Positions 17,151 to 26,329 of a stretch of DNA of 64,000 nt are shown here, one piece after another. Under the pieces are notes generated by a model. That model was not told the DNA's origin and made no database searches. It worked only from the letters and a program-made list of their open reading frames with translations. Source of the DNA: Verrucomicrobiaceae bacterium (lineage in GTDB: Bacteria; Verrucomicrobiota; Verrucomicrobiia; Verrucomicrobiales; Akkermansiaceae). Positions within the stretch are counted from its first letter, which is position 1; each line of letters starts with the position of its first letter. The stretch spans positions 1 to 64,000 of the forward strand of contig JAIXPW010000258.1 in NCBI GenBank assembly GCA_027485995.1, in the 5' to 3' direction. The position numbers and the translations under genes were made by a program.

Positions 17151-19010
17151 TCAGCGAATCTCGATCAACCAGGCACTGCACGGCGCAAGCTCAGGAAGCA
17201 GGAGACCTTCAGAGGAAAGCTCGGGAGCCTTGATCAGGCCGGTCCAATCCGAATGGAACCGGGAGTCGAACACCCAGTCGTCCTGGTTCTCGCGCATCAG
17301 CCATTTCCGGGCATCGTCCGGGATCTTGAGCCGCACGCCCTTCAACGGCTCGCTGCCGTGAAAATTCGCCACCACGAGATAGGCCTGCTTGCTTTCCGGA
17401 TCGCGGCGGAGAAAGGCGTAGAGCCAGTGCCCACTCGCCGTCTCACCATGAATCCGTCCGAAAGCGGGATTGCCGTTGTTGGCGTGATTGAGTCCGTAAA
17501 ACTCGCCCTTGGTGAACGCGGGATTCTTCAACTCGCCTAACAGCTCAGCATACCAGGCCCGCAGTTCCTTCTGCTCCGGACTGAGACGGCCACCGTCGAA
17601 CTTGCCTCGGTTGGTCCACTTGGTGAACTCCGGCATCGAGCCATAATCAAAGATCGAGCTGCGACCATCATCGCCACCGAAACCCTCGCTGCCGATCGCG
17701 GGCTCTCCGACCTCCTGGCCGTTGTAAAGCATGACCGGCCCCTTCCCCATCGCGAACAGGACTGCGGAAACCGGCCGCCCAACCTTCATGCCGAGCCCGC
17801 CCCAGTGCTGGGGATTGGCAAGGCGGACCTCGTCGTGGTTCTCGGCGTAGCGGAGGGAGTGATGGAAGCGATCGCCGGTGAAGGTCAGGGCGTCGAGATC
17901 GTTGGCCCACTTTCCGGAATCGTAGAGACCCTCGAGAACATCGTAAACCGGATCATCATAAACCGCGTCGAAGCCCGCCATGAGCAGTTCGTCGAGGACA
18001 TGGCCTTCGGTCAACTTCGCCGGATCATTGTCGTAGGCCTCGGCCATGAAGAAGACGTCGCTCTTCCGGCTGTGCGCGCGCTTCACCATCCACTTCCAGA
18101 ACGGCATCGGCACCATGTGGGCCATGTCCACCCGGAAGCCATCGACCCCCATCTGCTGCCAGTAGGCGATGATCTCATCCATGGTCCTCCAGGTCTTTGG
18201 AACAGCGGAGGGCTCGGCATCCGGACCTGGGAGCAACGAGGTGTCGCGACCGGTGGTGAAGTCGTGGCCGTAGTTCAACTTCACGGTCTCATACCAGTCG
18301 CCCTCGCCCGGCGACCAGGAGACGACGTTGTTGCCGGTGACGCGACCATGATCGGTCTCGGGCGCGAACAAGCCATTGCAGCCTGGCTTTCCAGCGGTCG
18401 GAAGCTTCAACGGAGGCCCCTCACCTGGATCACTACGACGAAGATAGTAGAAATGGTTGTCGCGGGAAAAGAAGGCGGAGCGGTCGTCGCCCTCGCCGAA
18501 CGACAGCGAGGGCTTCACATCGGAGGCATACGAGCGTGCGACGTGGTTCGGCACGAAGTCGATGATCACCTTCAGACCACTCTTTTCACAGCGGGCCAGC
18601 AGGGCCTTGAACTCGTCGATCCGCGTGTTGGGATCCACCGCGTAGTCCGGGCAGACATCGAAGTAGTCCTTGATCGCATAGGGGCTGCCGGCGATGCCCT
18701 TGAGGATGTTCGGATCATCCGCCGGGCGGTTCGGATAGGCCGTGCCACTGGCCTGTTCGAGCACACCGGTGAGCCACACATGCGTGAACCCCATCTTGCG
18801 GATCTCGCCGAGGGCCTTGACCCCGATGTCGGAAAACTTTCCACAACCGTTCTCCGCCAGCGTGCCGTTCTGCTTCCGGGTCTCGTTGGCATTGCCGAAG
18901 GTCCGGACGAACAACTGGTAGATCACCGGACGTTCCGGGGCGGAGCGGGCACTCATCACGGCAAGAGTGAAGCAAACCAAGACTCGGCGGGCAATCGCGA
19001 TCGTTTTCAT
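17151..19010 (-). CDS. secreted alpha-amylase family protein (GH13)
   Basis: A 619-residue glycosidase with a short signal peptide (about 1-23). The (beta/alpha)8 barrel signatures are clear: DFVPNHVA near 151, nucleophile D295 in GVDGFRVDMAH, acid/base E324 in FFMAEAYD, and the third acid D393 in AENHDEV. A beta-sandwich C-domain follows. It hydrolyses alpha-1,4-glucans outside the cytoplasm or in the periplasm. I chose the ATG at 19010 because it overlaps the stop of the upstream transporter gene by 4 bp (ATGA), which implies translational coupling; the longer frame only re-reads the transporter gene. Confidence 0.92.
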   Translation of the reverse strand: MKTIAIARRVLVCFTLAVMSARSAPERPVIYQLFVRTFGNANETRKQNGTLAENGCGKFSDIGVKALGEIRKMGFTHVWLTGVLEQASGTAYPNRPADDPNILKGIAGSPYAIKDYFDVCPDYAVDPNTRIDEFKALLARCEKSGLKVIIDFVPNHVARSYASDVKPSLSFGEGDDRSAFFSRDNHFYYLRRSDPGEGPPLKLPTAGKPGCNGLFAPETDHGRVTGNNVVSWSPGEGDWYETVKLNYGHDFTTGRDTSLLPGPDAEPSAVPKTWRTMDEIIAYWQQMGVDGFRVDMAHMVPMPFWKWMVKRAHSRKSDVFFMAEAYDNDPAKLTEGHVLDELLMAGFDAVYDDPVYDVLEGLYDSGKWANDLDALTFTGDRFHHSLRYAENHDEVRLANPQHWGGLGMKVGRPVSAVLFAMGKGPVMLYNGQEVGEPAIGSEGFGGDDGRSSIFDYGSMPEFTKWTNRGKFDGGRLSPEQKELRAWYAELLGELKNPAFTKGEFYGLNHANNGNPAFGRIHGETASGHWLYAFLRRDPESKQAYLVVANFHGSEPLKGVRLKIPDDARKWLMRENQDDWVFDSRFHSDWTGLIKAPELSSEGLLLPELAPCSAWLIEIR

Positions 19011-20455
19011 GCCGGGGATTCGTCCTTCACGAACTGGGTGCAGAGGGCCGCGATGAGCAGCGAGGCTCCACCGAGCATCACCACGTTCACCGGGGCGTTG
19101 TGGAAAAGCTTCTTCACCACCGGCTCGAGCGCCAGCGAGGCAAGGATCTCCGGGATCACGATGAAGAAATTGAAGATGCCCATGTAAACGCCGGTCCGAT
19201 TGGCTGGAAGCGAGCCGCTGAGGATCGCATACGGCATGGAAAGGATGCTGGCCCAGGCGATTCCGACTCCGATCATCGTGCACTGCCACAGGGTCTTCGA
19301 TTCCTCACCGTGGATGAACCCGGTCGCCAGCAGGCTCAGTCCACCAAGGATCAGCGCGAGGCTGTGGACGGTCTTGCGGCTGGTCACTTTCGCCAGCGGC
19401 GGCAGCGCGAAGGCCACCAGGAAACAAACGATCGAGTACCAGGCAAAGGTCTGTCCACCGAAGACCGAGCCCTTGTCAAAGGACGGAGACTGCGGATCGA
19501 TCGTGCCGAAGATCTGCTGCGCCGTCGCCAGCCCGAAGAACATCCACATGCAGAACAAACCGAGCCAGGTGAAGAACTGGACGACCGCGAGCTGCTTCAT
19601 CGTTTTCGGCATTTCCTTCAGTGCCGAGGAAACTTCCGGGCCGCTTAGCACGAAACCGATGGCCGCTCCGATCCCGGCTCCGGCGAGGATGTGCGAAGAG
19701 GTTAGATGCTTGTCCACCAAGGCCCCTCGGGCCACGCCCAGCAGGGCCCCGGCAAGCGCCCCGAGCAGCGGAAACATCGGCTTGAACTCGAAGCCGCGAT
19801 CCTTCCGTTTCTCGGCCAGAAAGGCCTCCATTTGCTCCGGCGGATATTCCTTGCTGGTAAAGACGGTGACGAGCACCGCAAGCACAAAGGCGACGGCTCC
19901 GAGTTTGAAGGCCCAGACCACCGACATCGGGATGCCGTTCTCCGCATTTCCCGTGACGCCGTAATGATCAAGAATCGAAGGCAGCGCGTTCGCCAGCGCG
20001 GCCCCGATTCCGATGAAGAAGCTCTGCATCACGAAGCCGGTGGTCCGTTGCTCCGGCGGCAGTTTGTCCGAGACAAAGGCCCGGAACGGCTCCATCGAAA
20101 TGTTGATCGAGGCATCCAGCACCCAGAGCATCGTCGCCGCCACCCACAGCACCGGCGAAGACGGCATATAGAACAGCGCCAGCGAGGCCAGAACCGCGCC
20201 GACCAGGAAATACGGTCGCCGTCTTCCCAGCCTGGTCCAGGTGCGGTCGCTCATCGAACCAATGATCGGCTGGATCAACAGTCCGGTCACCGGCCCCGCC
20301 AGCCACAGGATGGGAATCTTGGAAGCATCCGCGCCAAGCTTCGAGTAGATCGCGCTCATGTTGGCAAGCTGGAGGCCGAATCCGAACTGGATCCCCAGAA
20401 AGCCGAAATTCATCGAGATAAGCTCCCAGAACGAGAGGCGGGGTCGGTGCTGCAT
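19007..20455 (-). CDS. MFS/GPH-type sugar transporter (maltose/sucrose-like)
   Basis: A 482-residue inner-membrane protein with about twelve helices. It carries the motif GSMSDRTWTRLGRRRPYFLVG typical of the GPH-like sucrose/maltose transporter group. The start ATG at 20455 (MQHRPRLSFWE) precedes the first helix. It overlaps the alpha-amylase gene by 4 bp, so it most likely imports the maltose or maltodextrin released by that enzyme. A hydrophilic loop at about 225-250 separates the two halves. Substrate is inferred from context, not from binding residues. Confidence 0.88.
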   Translation of the reverse strand: MQHRPRLSFWELISMNFGFLGIQFGFGLQLANMSAIYSKLGADASKIPILWLAGPVTGLLIQPIIGSMSDRTWTRLGRRRPYFLVGAVLASLALFYMPSSPVLWVAATMLWVLDASINISMEPFRAFVSDKLPPEQRTTGFVMQSFFIGIGAALANALPSILDHYGVTGNAENGIPMSVVWAFKLGAVAFVLAVLVTVFTSKEYPPEQMEAFLAEKRKDRGFEFKPMFPLLGALAGALLGVARGALVDKHLTSSHILAGAGIGAAIGFVLSGPEVSSALKEMPKTMKQLAVVQFFTWLGLFCMWMFFGLATAQQIFGTIDPQSPSFDKGSVFGGQTFAWYSIVCFLVAFALPPLAKVTSRKTVHSLALILGGLSLLATGFIHGEESKTLWQCTMIGVGIAWASILSMPYAILSGSLPANRTGVYMGIFNFFIVIPEILASLALEPVVKKLFHNAPVNVVMLGGASLLIAALCTQFVKDESPA

Positions 20456-20543
20456 GGGTTTGAAAGGTTTGGTGTCTCTAGCCGCCCATCTCTCCGCCTG
20501 CAAGCACCCCGTTCAATGCACCGTTGCACAGCCACCTGCGCCC

Positions 20544-20564
20544 CACTTCTCACTTCTCACTTCT
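20544..20564. repeat. short array of 7-bp units
   Basis: Three copies of CACTTCT in tandem overlap the stop codon of the MFS gene at 20550. It is the shortest of the 7-bp-period arrays in the window and lies between the MFS gene and the sugar transporter gene. Confidence 0.7.
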
Positions 20565-21767
20565 CCCCAACCGAAACGCCCGCCACGCCAATCCAGCCGC
20601 AAGCAGCGACACCACCGCCGCTCCATAGAATGGCAATCCGGGGATCTTGGTCGAACGTTCCGGCGCGATCGCCCAGGAAAACATCGCCGTCCAGATCAGT
20701 GGAGCCAGCACGCCTGAGATGCTGTTGATGCTGTTCAGGGCGCCCTGCAACGCCCCCTGCTCATCCGGCGGCACCGCCTGCGAGATCATCGACTGGGTGG
20801 CCGGTGAGCCGATGCCCGCCAGCGAGCCGATCAGGATGATGCCGAACAGCATCCAGCCCTGCGTCGCCGAACCATAGCAGGCCATCGCCACCGCCATCGC
20901 CAGCAGGCCGACATACACGCCGCGTTTCTCGCCGATCACTCTCAAGATGCGTCCCGCCAGGCCACCCTGCACGATGGCCGCCATCACGCCGACCAGCGTC
21001 AGCGACCAGCCGACCATCTTGCTGTCCCATTGGTAACGCTCACCAGTGTAGAGCACCCACAGGCTCTGGTAGATGTTGCCGGCCAACATGGTCAGGAAAT
21101 AGCTCCACGCCAGCCCCATCACGATCGGCCAGCGGCCCAGGGTTGTGAGGGCCTTGATCGGATGCGCGCTCGACCACGTGAACGGCCGCCGGTTTTCCGG
21201 AGCCAGCGACTCGGGCAGAACGAAGGCCCCATAAAGCCAGTTCAGCAAGGTGATTCCCGCCGCCACCAGGAAGGGCACCCGCACTCCCAGCCCGCTGAGC
21301 AGGCCACCGATCGCCGGGCCCGCGATGAATCCCAGCCCGAACGCCGCCCCGATCATCCCAAAGCCCGCCGCACGCTTCTCCGGTGGCGTGACATCGGCGA
21401 TGTAGGCGCTGGCCGCCGAGAAATTCGCCGCCGTGATCCCGGAGACGATCCGCGCCAGATAGAGCCAGCCGATCGTCGGTGCCCAGGCCAGCACCAGGTA
21501 GTCGATCCCGGATCCAAACAACGACATCAGGATCACCGGCCTGCGTCCAAAGCGGTCGGACAGGCTCCCCACCACCGGCGAAAACACGAACTGCATCAGC
21601 GCATAAAGCGCCCCCAGCCAGCCCACCGAATGCGTCGCGGCCTGGAGGTTGTTGCCCTGCAACTGCTCCACCAGCTTCGGCAGGACGGGGACGATCACCC
21701 CGATCCCGAACACATCGAGGAACAGCGTGATGAAAATGAAGATGATCGCGGGCTTCGGTCGGGCCAT
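20550..21767 (-). CDS. TetA-like MFS efflux transporter
   Basis: A 405-residue protein with twelve predicted helices. The loop 2-3 signature of drug:H+ antiporters is present (GSLSDRFGRRPVILMS), as is the early GIGVIVPVLP motif of the TetA/TCR group. It probably exports a small hydrophobic compound by proton antiport; the substrate is unknown. It is transcribed leftward ahead of the sugar transporter but separated by about 95 bp and a 7-bp-unit array, so it is probably a separate unit. The ATG at 21767 is clear. Confidence 0.88.
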   Translation of the reverse strand: MARPKPAIIFIFITLFLDVFGIGVIVPVLPKLVEQLQGNNLQAATHSVGWLGALYALMQFVFSPVVGSLSDRFGRRPVILMSLFGSGIDYLVLAWAPTIGWLYLARIVSGITAANFSAASAYIADVTPPEKRAAGFGMIGAAFGLGFIAGPAIGGLLSGLGVRVPFLVAAGITLLNWLYGAFVLPESLAPENRRPFTWSSAHPIKALTTLGRWPIVMGLAWSYFLTMLAGNIYQSLWVLYTGERYQWDSKMVGWSLTLVGVMAAIVQGGLAGRILRVIGEKRGVYVGLLAMAVAMACYGSATQGWMLFGIILIGSLAGIGSPATQSMISQAVPPDEQGALQGALNSINSISGVLAPLIWTAMFSWAIAPERSTKIPGLPFYGAAVVSLLAAGLAWRAFRLGRSEK

Positions 21768-21879
21768 GCACCGAGGCTAGTCTGAAGTCCAATCGAGTGG
21801 CCATCCCTGATTCACGGCCGAGCCGAAACCTGCCCCCCGGGCTCCGCCACCTGATCAGGTCAGGATCCTGATCGCCGAA

Positions 21880-22110
21880 CTACGACCTGCCCTGCCACCA
21901 AGCCACACCTGCAAGCACGAGCATCCCCACCCCCACGGAAATCGGCAGTGGTCCCTTGTCGCCGAAACTTCCTGCTGCGATCAACATCCCGCCTCGGGCG
22001 ACCAGATAGCCCAGTCCGAGGATACGGCTCAGTGTATCCTCCGAGTTGCGGGCAGCGCCAAAGGCCACAACTCCAAGGGCGAGGCTGATGAGGATGGATA
22101 CAGTGGACAT
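21880..22110 (-). CDS. small two-helix membrane protein
   Basis: A 76-residue protein starting MSTVSILISLALG at the ATG at 22110, with two hydrophobic helices (about 3-20 and 52-70). The start is chosen because the upstream extension is polar and lacks an initiation signal. No family recognised. It is separated from the MFS gene by 112 bp. Confidence 0.55.
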   Translation of the reverse strand: MSTVSILISLALGVVAFGAARNSEDTLSRILGLGYLVARGGMLIAAGSFGDKGPLPISVGVGMLVLAGVAWWQGRS

Positions 22111-22680
22111 GGACCAGTTTCTGCAAGATCCGTAAGCGCTGAAGTCGACAGGAAGGAAGCCCAAAATCCAGTTGAAGTGACAAAGTGACAGCCAGACCGC
22201 TCACCAGATCAAAGGCCTCTTCCAGCGTGAACCGAAGGCCTGACCGGCCAATATGGAGAAGGGCTTTGCAAGCCCTTCGCAGAGGACCCGCAACCCAATT
22301 CGCCGGGCATCTGCAGAAGGGGACGGATTCCCCTTCTCCAAATGAACACGCCTTCGTGTGCCGCTAACTGAGACTTCTTCAGACGCTTGAAGAGCCTGTA
22401 GCTTTCCCTTGATCTCGTCCCTTTTGGGGGATGGTTTATCTCCTCGTCATGAAAACTGGGGCAAAAGTGAACCCAGCCCCTGGACGACCTCTGAATCGCG
22501 TAAACAACTTTTCCAACGATCAAATTCCAGCTTGGCTTGCCAGCATGACGGAGTTAAAATCCGTGTCATGACCAAGGTTGTCAAATTCGGTACTTCCGGG
22601 TGGCCTTTGCCCCTGATCACCGACTGTTCGGTGATCACCCCCAAAACCCCGCTGGTCGATCAATAACAGTGTCACATACT
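22111..22680. other. 570-bp intergenic region
   Basis: Beyond the paired-hairpin repeat at 22255-22339, I see no supported gene. Several short frames on both strands cross it but have no initiation signal, no domain and poor composition. Base composition falls from left to right toward the lower-GC genes that follow, so this looks like the boundary of an accessory segment. Confidence 0.6.
22255..22339. repeat. paired-hairpin repeat element (copy 2)
   Basis: The first hairpin (22258-22278) has stem GAAGGG and core CTTTGCAAG. The second (22316-22336) has stem GAAGGGG and core ACGGATT. The outer arms GGAGAAGGG and CCCTTCTCC also pair. The cores match those of copy 1 at 1595-1674 while the stems differ, each stem remaining self-complementary. 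Centre-to-centre spacing is 58 bp here and 53 bp in copy 1. Confidence 0.75.
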
Positions 22681-23121
22681 ATGGAACAAGTCACAATACG
22701 CTGTAGACTCAAGGATAGGATGCTTCCTGGTTTGGCGTTGTGCGGCGTAATGGTGATGGTATGGATTCAGACAAGTCAAATTGCCCGACTTCATCGGAAT
22801 TGGGACTACCTGGAGCTGATCTTTTATCTGATGCTCGCGGTATGGTTGTTCTACTTGATGGTGGGCGGCGGGTCTTCGCGGTGGACTATCACCAAAGGTG
22901 CATTCGGAATACGAATGGATCGGGATGGTGAAGTCCTCTTCGAAGGACCTCTAGACCACTTGGAGATTGTGCGAGAAGATTGCGGCGTAATTACCTTCCG
23001 GTCAGCGGATGGTTCCACGTTTGAGTTTCCAAGGAGGAGAGAGTTTCACTTGCTCCTTTTCGAGATCGGACATCGAGTCAATCCAAAGACGAACAATTCG
23101 CGACTGGACAACCAGCCCTAA
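22681..23121 (+). CDS. membrane protein, unknown function, lower GC
   Basis: A 146-residue protein starting at the ATG at 22681. Two hydrophobic helices (about 16-30 and 43-62) are followed by a soluble domain of beta type (WTITKGAFGIRMDRDGEVLF) resembling a small PH-like membrane-associated module, though I cannot assign it. GC is visibly lower than in the neighbours. The longer frame upstream crosses non-coding sequence. Confidence 0.6.
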   Translation: MEQVTIRCRLKDRMLPGLALCGVMVMVWIQTSQIARLHRNWDYLELIFYLMLAVWLFYLMVGGGSSRWTITKGAFGIRMDRDGEVLFEGPLDHLEIVREDCGVITFRSADGSTFEFPRRREFHLLLFEIGHRVNPKTNNSRLDNQP

Positions 23122-23195
23122 GCTTTCCAATTTCCCGGTCTTTCTCACTCCATCTGCTGGACGGAGTCAGCGCATCTAACGCTCGCCACAATACA

Positions 23196-23750
23196 GTGAA
23201 AAGTCCGTTTATATTGTGGCCAATACTGCCGCTCATCCTGCTACTCACAAGCTGTGAGCCGCGGAAGCCCGTGGTAGTGTGGACCCCGCAGCAGTACACC
23301 GAACAAGAGATCTCAAGAAAGCTGGAATCAATCGTCCTTCCGACAGCGTGGTTCGACAAGTGCCCAGTTGATGAGGTCATCTACTTCCTCCAAGTTCGCA
23401 TGTTCGAACTTGACCCGGAGGTGGACCCCGTTCGCAAGGGGATAGACTTTCATTTCACTAGGAATGACGCGGCGGCAGATCCAACCTCAGTTCCAGGTTC
23501 GCAGGCAAGGTTCCGGTTTAAATATGACGATGACATCGCAACGCGGGAGCTCACTCTCTCCAAGAAGAACGTCCGCGCATTAGACCTCCTCGTGGATATC
23601 GCCCAAAGGGCTCGGATTGACGTCTACCTCACGTCTCACGGAATTTACATGGTTCGCGAAGGCGGAGAGCCCATCCCAGAGGGCTCGGGTGAAGTCAAAG
23701 TCTTTCGCGCAATCAGAAAAGCAACAGATGAAGTCCGAGGAACAGAGTAG
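23196..23750 (+). CDS. lipoprotein with STN/secretin-like domain
   Basis: A 184-residue protein starting at GTG. A lipoprotein signal (ILLLTSC, lipidation at C20) is followed by a domain of the kind KLESIVLP...VIYFLQVRMFELD...LTLSKKNVRALDLLVDIAQRARIDVYL. This resembles the short secretin/TonB N-terminal (STN) module common in verrucomicrobial secreted proteins. Its role is unknown; STN modules usually bind partners in secretion or signalling. GC and codon use differ from the core genes, as in the gene before it. Confidence 0.65.
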   Translation: MKSPFILWPILPLILLLTSCEPRKPVVVWTPQQYTEQEISRKLESIVLPTAWFDKCPVDEVIYFLQVRMFELDPEVDPVRKGIDFHFTRNDAAADPTSVPGSQARFRFKYDDDIATRELTLSKKNVRALDLLVDIAQRARIDVYLTSHGIYMVREGGEPIPEGSGEVKVFRAIRKATDEVRGTE

Positions 23751-23846
23751 CGAACAAGTCGAGATACCACAGCATGCCATAAGATTTTCAATTTCAATTC
23801 AACATCCTTTCAACTGCGCCGATGGGCGCTCATCTTACGTTTCCTG

Positions 23847-24851
23847 TCATTCCCCTTTCGGCAGCACCTTCGCCTTCTGGAAAAACACCTCCGGGTCACC
23901 GCCGCAGTCCTTGAGCAACTTGCGGAACCTCGGGCCTTGGTCCTGATAGGTGATGACTGAGACGAGGTGGGCGTTGTTGAGATCGCCCTTGAGCCAGGAC
24001 TCCAGCCCGTGCCCGCCCCAGCGGCGGCGGAGCTCGCGCAACTGATCCTGGAGTTGCTTCAAGGTCGCCGCCTTTTCACGGCGCATCTCGTTCTCGTGAC
24101 GTCCGCTGGCATAGAGCGTTTCCAACTCTCCACGCGTGACCTCGATCTGCCGGTAGAACTGCTCGCGCTTCACCAGGCGCTCCTCATAGCGATGGAGATC
24201 CTTGAGCCGCCCCTGATGGCGCAGCCAACGTCTCACACCTTCTTCTGCGAACGCGGTCGCCAGGCCTTCATTGAAGGCGGTGTCACCATCGCGAAACACA
24301 CGGCGGTGGGTCAGCTCGTGGAAAATCAGTTCGGCCAGATCCACGTCGGATTCGTAGAGAAAGCAATTCAGAACCGGATCATGGAACCAGCCGAGCGTGG
24401 AGTAGGCATCCACGCCGCCGACCTCGACATCGTAGCCCTCCGCCTTGAGACGGGCCGCCAGCTCACGGGTGTCGCTTTCCCGGAAATAACCCCGATAGTC
24501 GAGGTGCCCGAGCGTCGGATACCACCAGGTCTTCGGCTTCATCGAGAACTCCGGCGCAGCATAGAGCACCCAGGTGACATAGGGTCGACCGAGATCCGCG
24601 TAGGTGCCGTAACTCTTGTCACCGGGCAGCGTGAGGTGATCGCTGGCAAACTCCCGGATGCCCTGCACCGCGACGAGTTGCTTCTTCACCGCGGGTCTAA
24701 CAGATGGATCGGCCATTACCCGATCGATGCGACGGCTCTTCGAGAAGATCTCCACCTGTCCGCGGATGCCCTGACCGTAGAACTCCAGCGTCTGGCAGGA
24801 GGAAAGAAGCCCGACGAGGAACAACCCGAATGCAGTGGCAGCGGCTCTCAT
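23847..24851 (-). CDS. putative zinc aminopeptidase lipoprotein (PF10023-type)
   Basis: A 334-residue protein with a lipobox (GLLSSC, C19). It contains the zinc-peptidase motif HELTHR near 188, preceded by LAELIF and followed by NEGLATAFAEEG with the probable third ligand. The layout matches the putative aminopeptidase family PF10023. Its substrate is unknown. It is transcribed leftward just after the aldehyde dehydrogenase gene (4 bp gap), so the two are likely co-transcribed. CTAACAG at 24697-24703 encodes part of SVRP with a rare AGA codon. Confidence 0.82.
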   Translation of the reverse strand: MRAAATAFGLFLVGLLSSCQTLEFYGQGIRGQVEIFSKSRRIDRVMADPSVRPAVKKQLVAVQGIREFASDHLTLPGDKSYGTYADLGRPYVTWVLYAAPEFSMKPKTWWYPTLGHLDYRGYFRESDTRELAARLKAEGYDVEVGGVDAYSTLGWFHDPVLNCFLYESDVDLAELIFHELTHRRVFRDGDTAFNEGLATAFAEEGVRRWLRHQGRLKDLHRYEERLVKREQFYRQIEVTRGELETLYASGRHENEMRREKAATLKQLQDQLRELRRRWGGHGLESWLKGDLNNAHLVSVITYQDQGPRFRKLLKDCGGDPEVFFQKAKVLPKGE

Positions 24852-24855
24852 CGGT

Positions 24856-26223
24856 TCAGCCGAAAATCCTCAGCAGCTTCTTGAGTTTCTCCAGCGACAG
24901 CTTCGGCGGCGGATAGCGGAAGTCGGGATCGAAGGCCAGCGAGCGACGCATGACGACCCGCTCGTGCGTGAAGCAATCGAAGCTCGCCTTGCCATGATAG
25001 CGCCCCATGCCGCTGTCCCCCACCCCGCCGAATGGCAGGTCGTCGCCGGTGATGTGGACCACCGTGTCATTGAGGCAGACGCCACCGGATCGGGTTTCCT
25101 CGACGATCTTCCGCTTCACGGTTTCATCGTTCGAGAACCCATACACCGCCAGAGGTGTCGGACGCGTGCGGATTTCCGAGAGCACCGTGTCGAGGGAATC
25201 GAAGGCGATCACCGGCAGCACCGGTCCGAAGATCTCCTCCTGCATCGCCGGAGCCTGCAGGGAGACGTCTGTTAGAACCGTCGGCTCGATCCAAAGCGTC
25301 GCCGCATCGTGTCCGCCGCCTGAGGCGATCCGGCCATCGTCGAGAAACTTCACCACCCGCTCGAAATGACGTTGGCTGATCAGATGCCCGCTGCCGGGAG
25401 GAAAGAACTCCCGCGAGATCCGGCCGACCGCTTCGACGAAGGCATCGTGGATCGAACGCTCGACCCACACGTGATCGGGAGCCACACAGGTCTGTCCGGC
25501 GTTCATGAACTTGCCCCAGGCGATGCGTCGCGCCGCCGTTTCGATCGACTTCGCATCATCAAGACAGCAGACGATCGCCGGGCATTTCCCGCCGAGTTCG
25601 AGCGTCACCGGTGTGAGGTGCTTCGCCGCTGCGGCCATCACGGAGCGACCGACCGAGGTGCTGCCGGTGAAGAAAATGTGATCGAACTTTTCCGCAAGCA
25701 GGGCCTCGGAGACTTCCCGCTCCCCCTCGACCACCGCGATGAAGTCCTCAGGAAAGGTCTCGCGGATCAGCTTGACGATGATGGCAGTCGTGTGAGGGGA
25801 CAGCTCGGAGGGCTTCAGGACCGCGCAGTTTCCTCCGGCGATCGCGCCGACGAGCGGTGCCAGCACGAGCTGGATCGGGTAATTCCACGGCCCGAGGATC
25901 AGCACGACGCCACAGGCTTCGCGGCCGACCCGGGCCTTTCCCGGCCAGGCCATAGCCGGGACCTTTGCCCGTCGCGGCTTCATCCACTTCGCGAGATGCT
26001 TCCTCGCGTGGCGGATTTCACCGAGCACGAGGCCGATCTCCGCTGTCCAGGCATCGATCGAAGGCTTCCCGAGATCGGCCTGCAGTGCTGTTAGAATCGC
26101 GGCCTCATGGGTCTCGATGGCCTTGGCCAAGCGATCCAGCGCCTGCCGACGGAACTCCAGCGAACGGGTTTGCCCGCTCGCAAAACAGCGCCTCTGGCCT
26201 TGAATCAACGCTCCGTAGTCCAT
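24856..26223 (-). CDS. aldehyde dehydrogenase, probably C30-carotenoid aldehyde oxidation
   Basis: A 455-residue NAD(P)-dependent aldehyde dehydrogenase of the ALDH3-like group: GPWNYPIQL for cofactor binding, VTLELGGKCP with the general base, and MNAGQTCVAPD with the catalytic cysteine. The C-terminus is a hydrophobic, basic helix (SLEKLKKLLRIFG) that could anchor to the membrane, as in fatty-aldehyde enzymes. It is divergent from and 106 bp away from the crtP-like gene. In staphyloxanthin synthesis AldH oxidises the C30 aldehyde to the acid before glycosylation, so this is the likely role here. Start ATG at 26223 chosen over an upstream one outside the family core. Confidence 0.88.
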   Translation of the reverse strand: MDYGALIQGQRRCFASGQTRSLEFRRQALDRLAKAIETHEAAILTALQADLGKPSIDAWTAEIGLVLGEIRHARKHLAKWMKPRRAKVPAMAWPGKARVGREACGVVLILGPWNYPIQLVLAPLVGAIAGGNCAVLKPSELSPHTTAIIVKLIRETFPEDFIAVVEGEREVSEALLAEKFDHIFFTGSTSVGRSVMAAAAKHLTPVTLELGGKCPAIVCCLDDAKSIETAARRIAWGKFMNAGQTCVAPDHVWVERSIHDAFVEAVGRISREFFPPGSGHLISQRHFERVVKFLDDGRIASGGGHDAATLWIEPTVLTDVSLQAPAMQEEIFGPVLPVIAFDSLDTVLSEIRTRPTPLAVYGFSNDETVKRKIVEETRSGGVCLNDTVVHITGDDLPFGGVGDSGMGRYHGKASFDCFTHERVVMRRSLAFDPDFRYPPPKLSLEKLKKLLRIFG

Positions 26224-26329
26224 CCTGACCTCCACTGCATCGCGGCGGAAACCCCGCACGTCAAGGATTCGACACTTTCCGGAATCCGCCACTGGAAAAG
26301 CTGACGATGCCGGGCATACTCAGCCGTCA

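Noticed and set aside
17805..19187. 460-codon plus-strand frame opposite the alpha-amylase gene
   Set aside because: GC-rich codons on the real strand give few stops on the other. No domain is visible, while the amylase frame has all catalytic motifs.
22209..22523. 104-codon minus-strand frame in the 22 kb gap
   Set aside because: It crosses the paired-hairpin repeat, has no initiation signal, and no familiar composition or domain.
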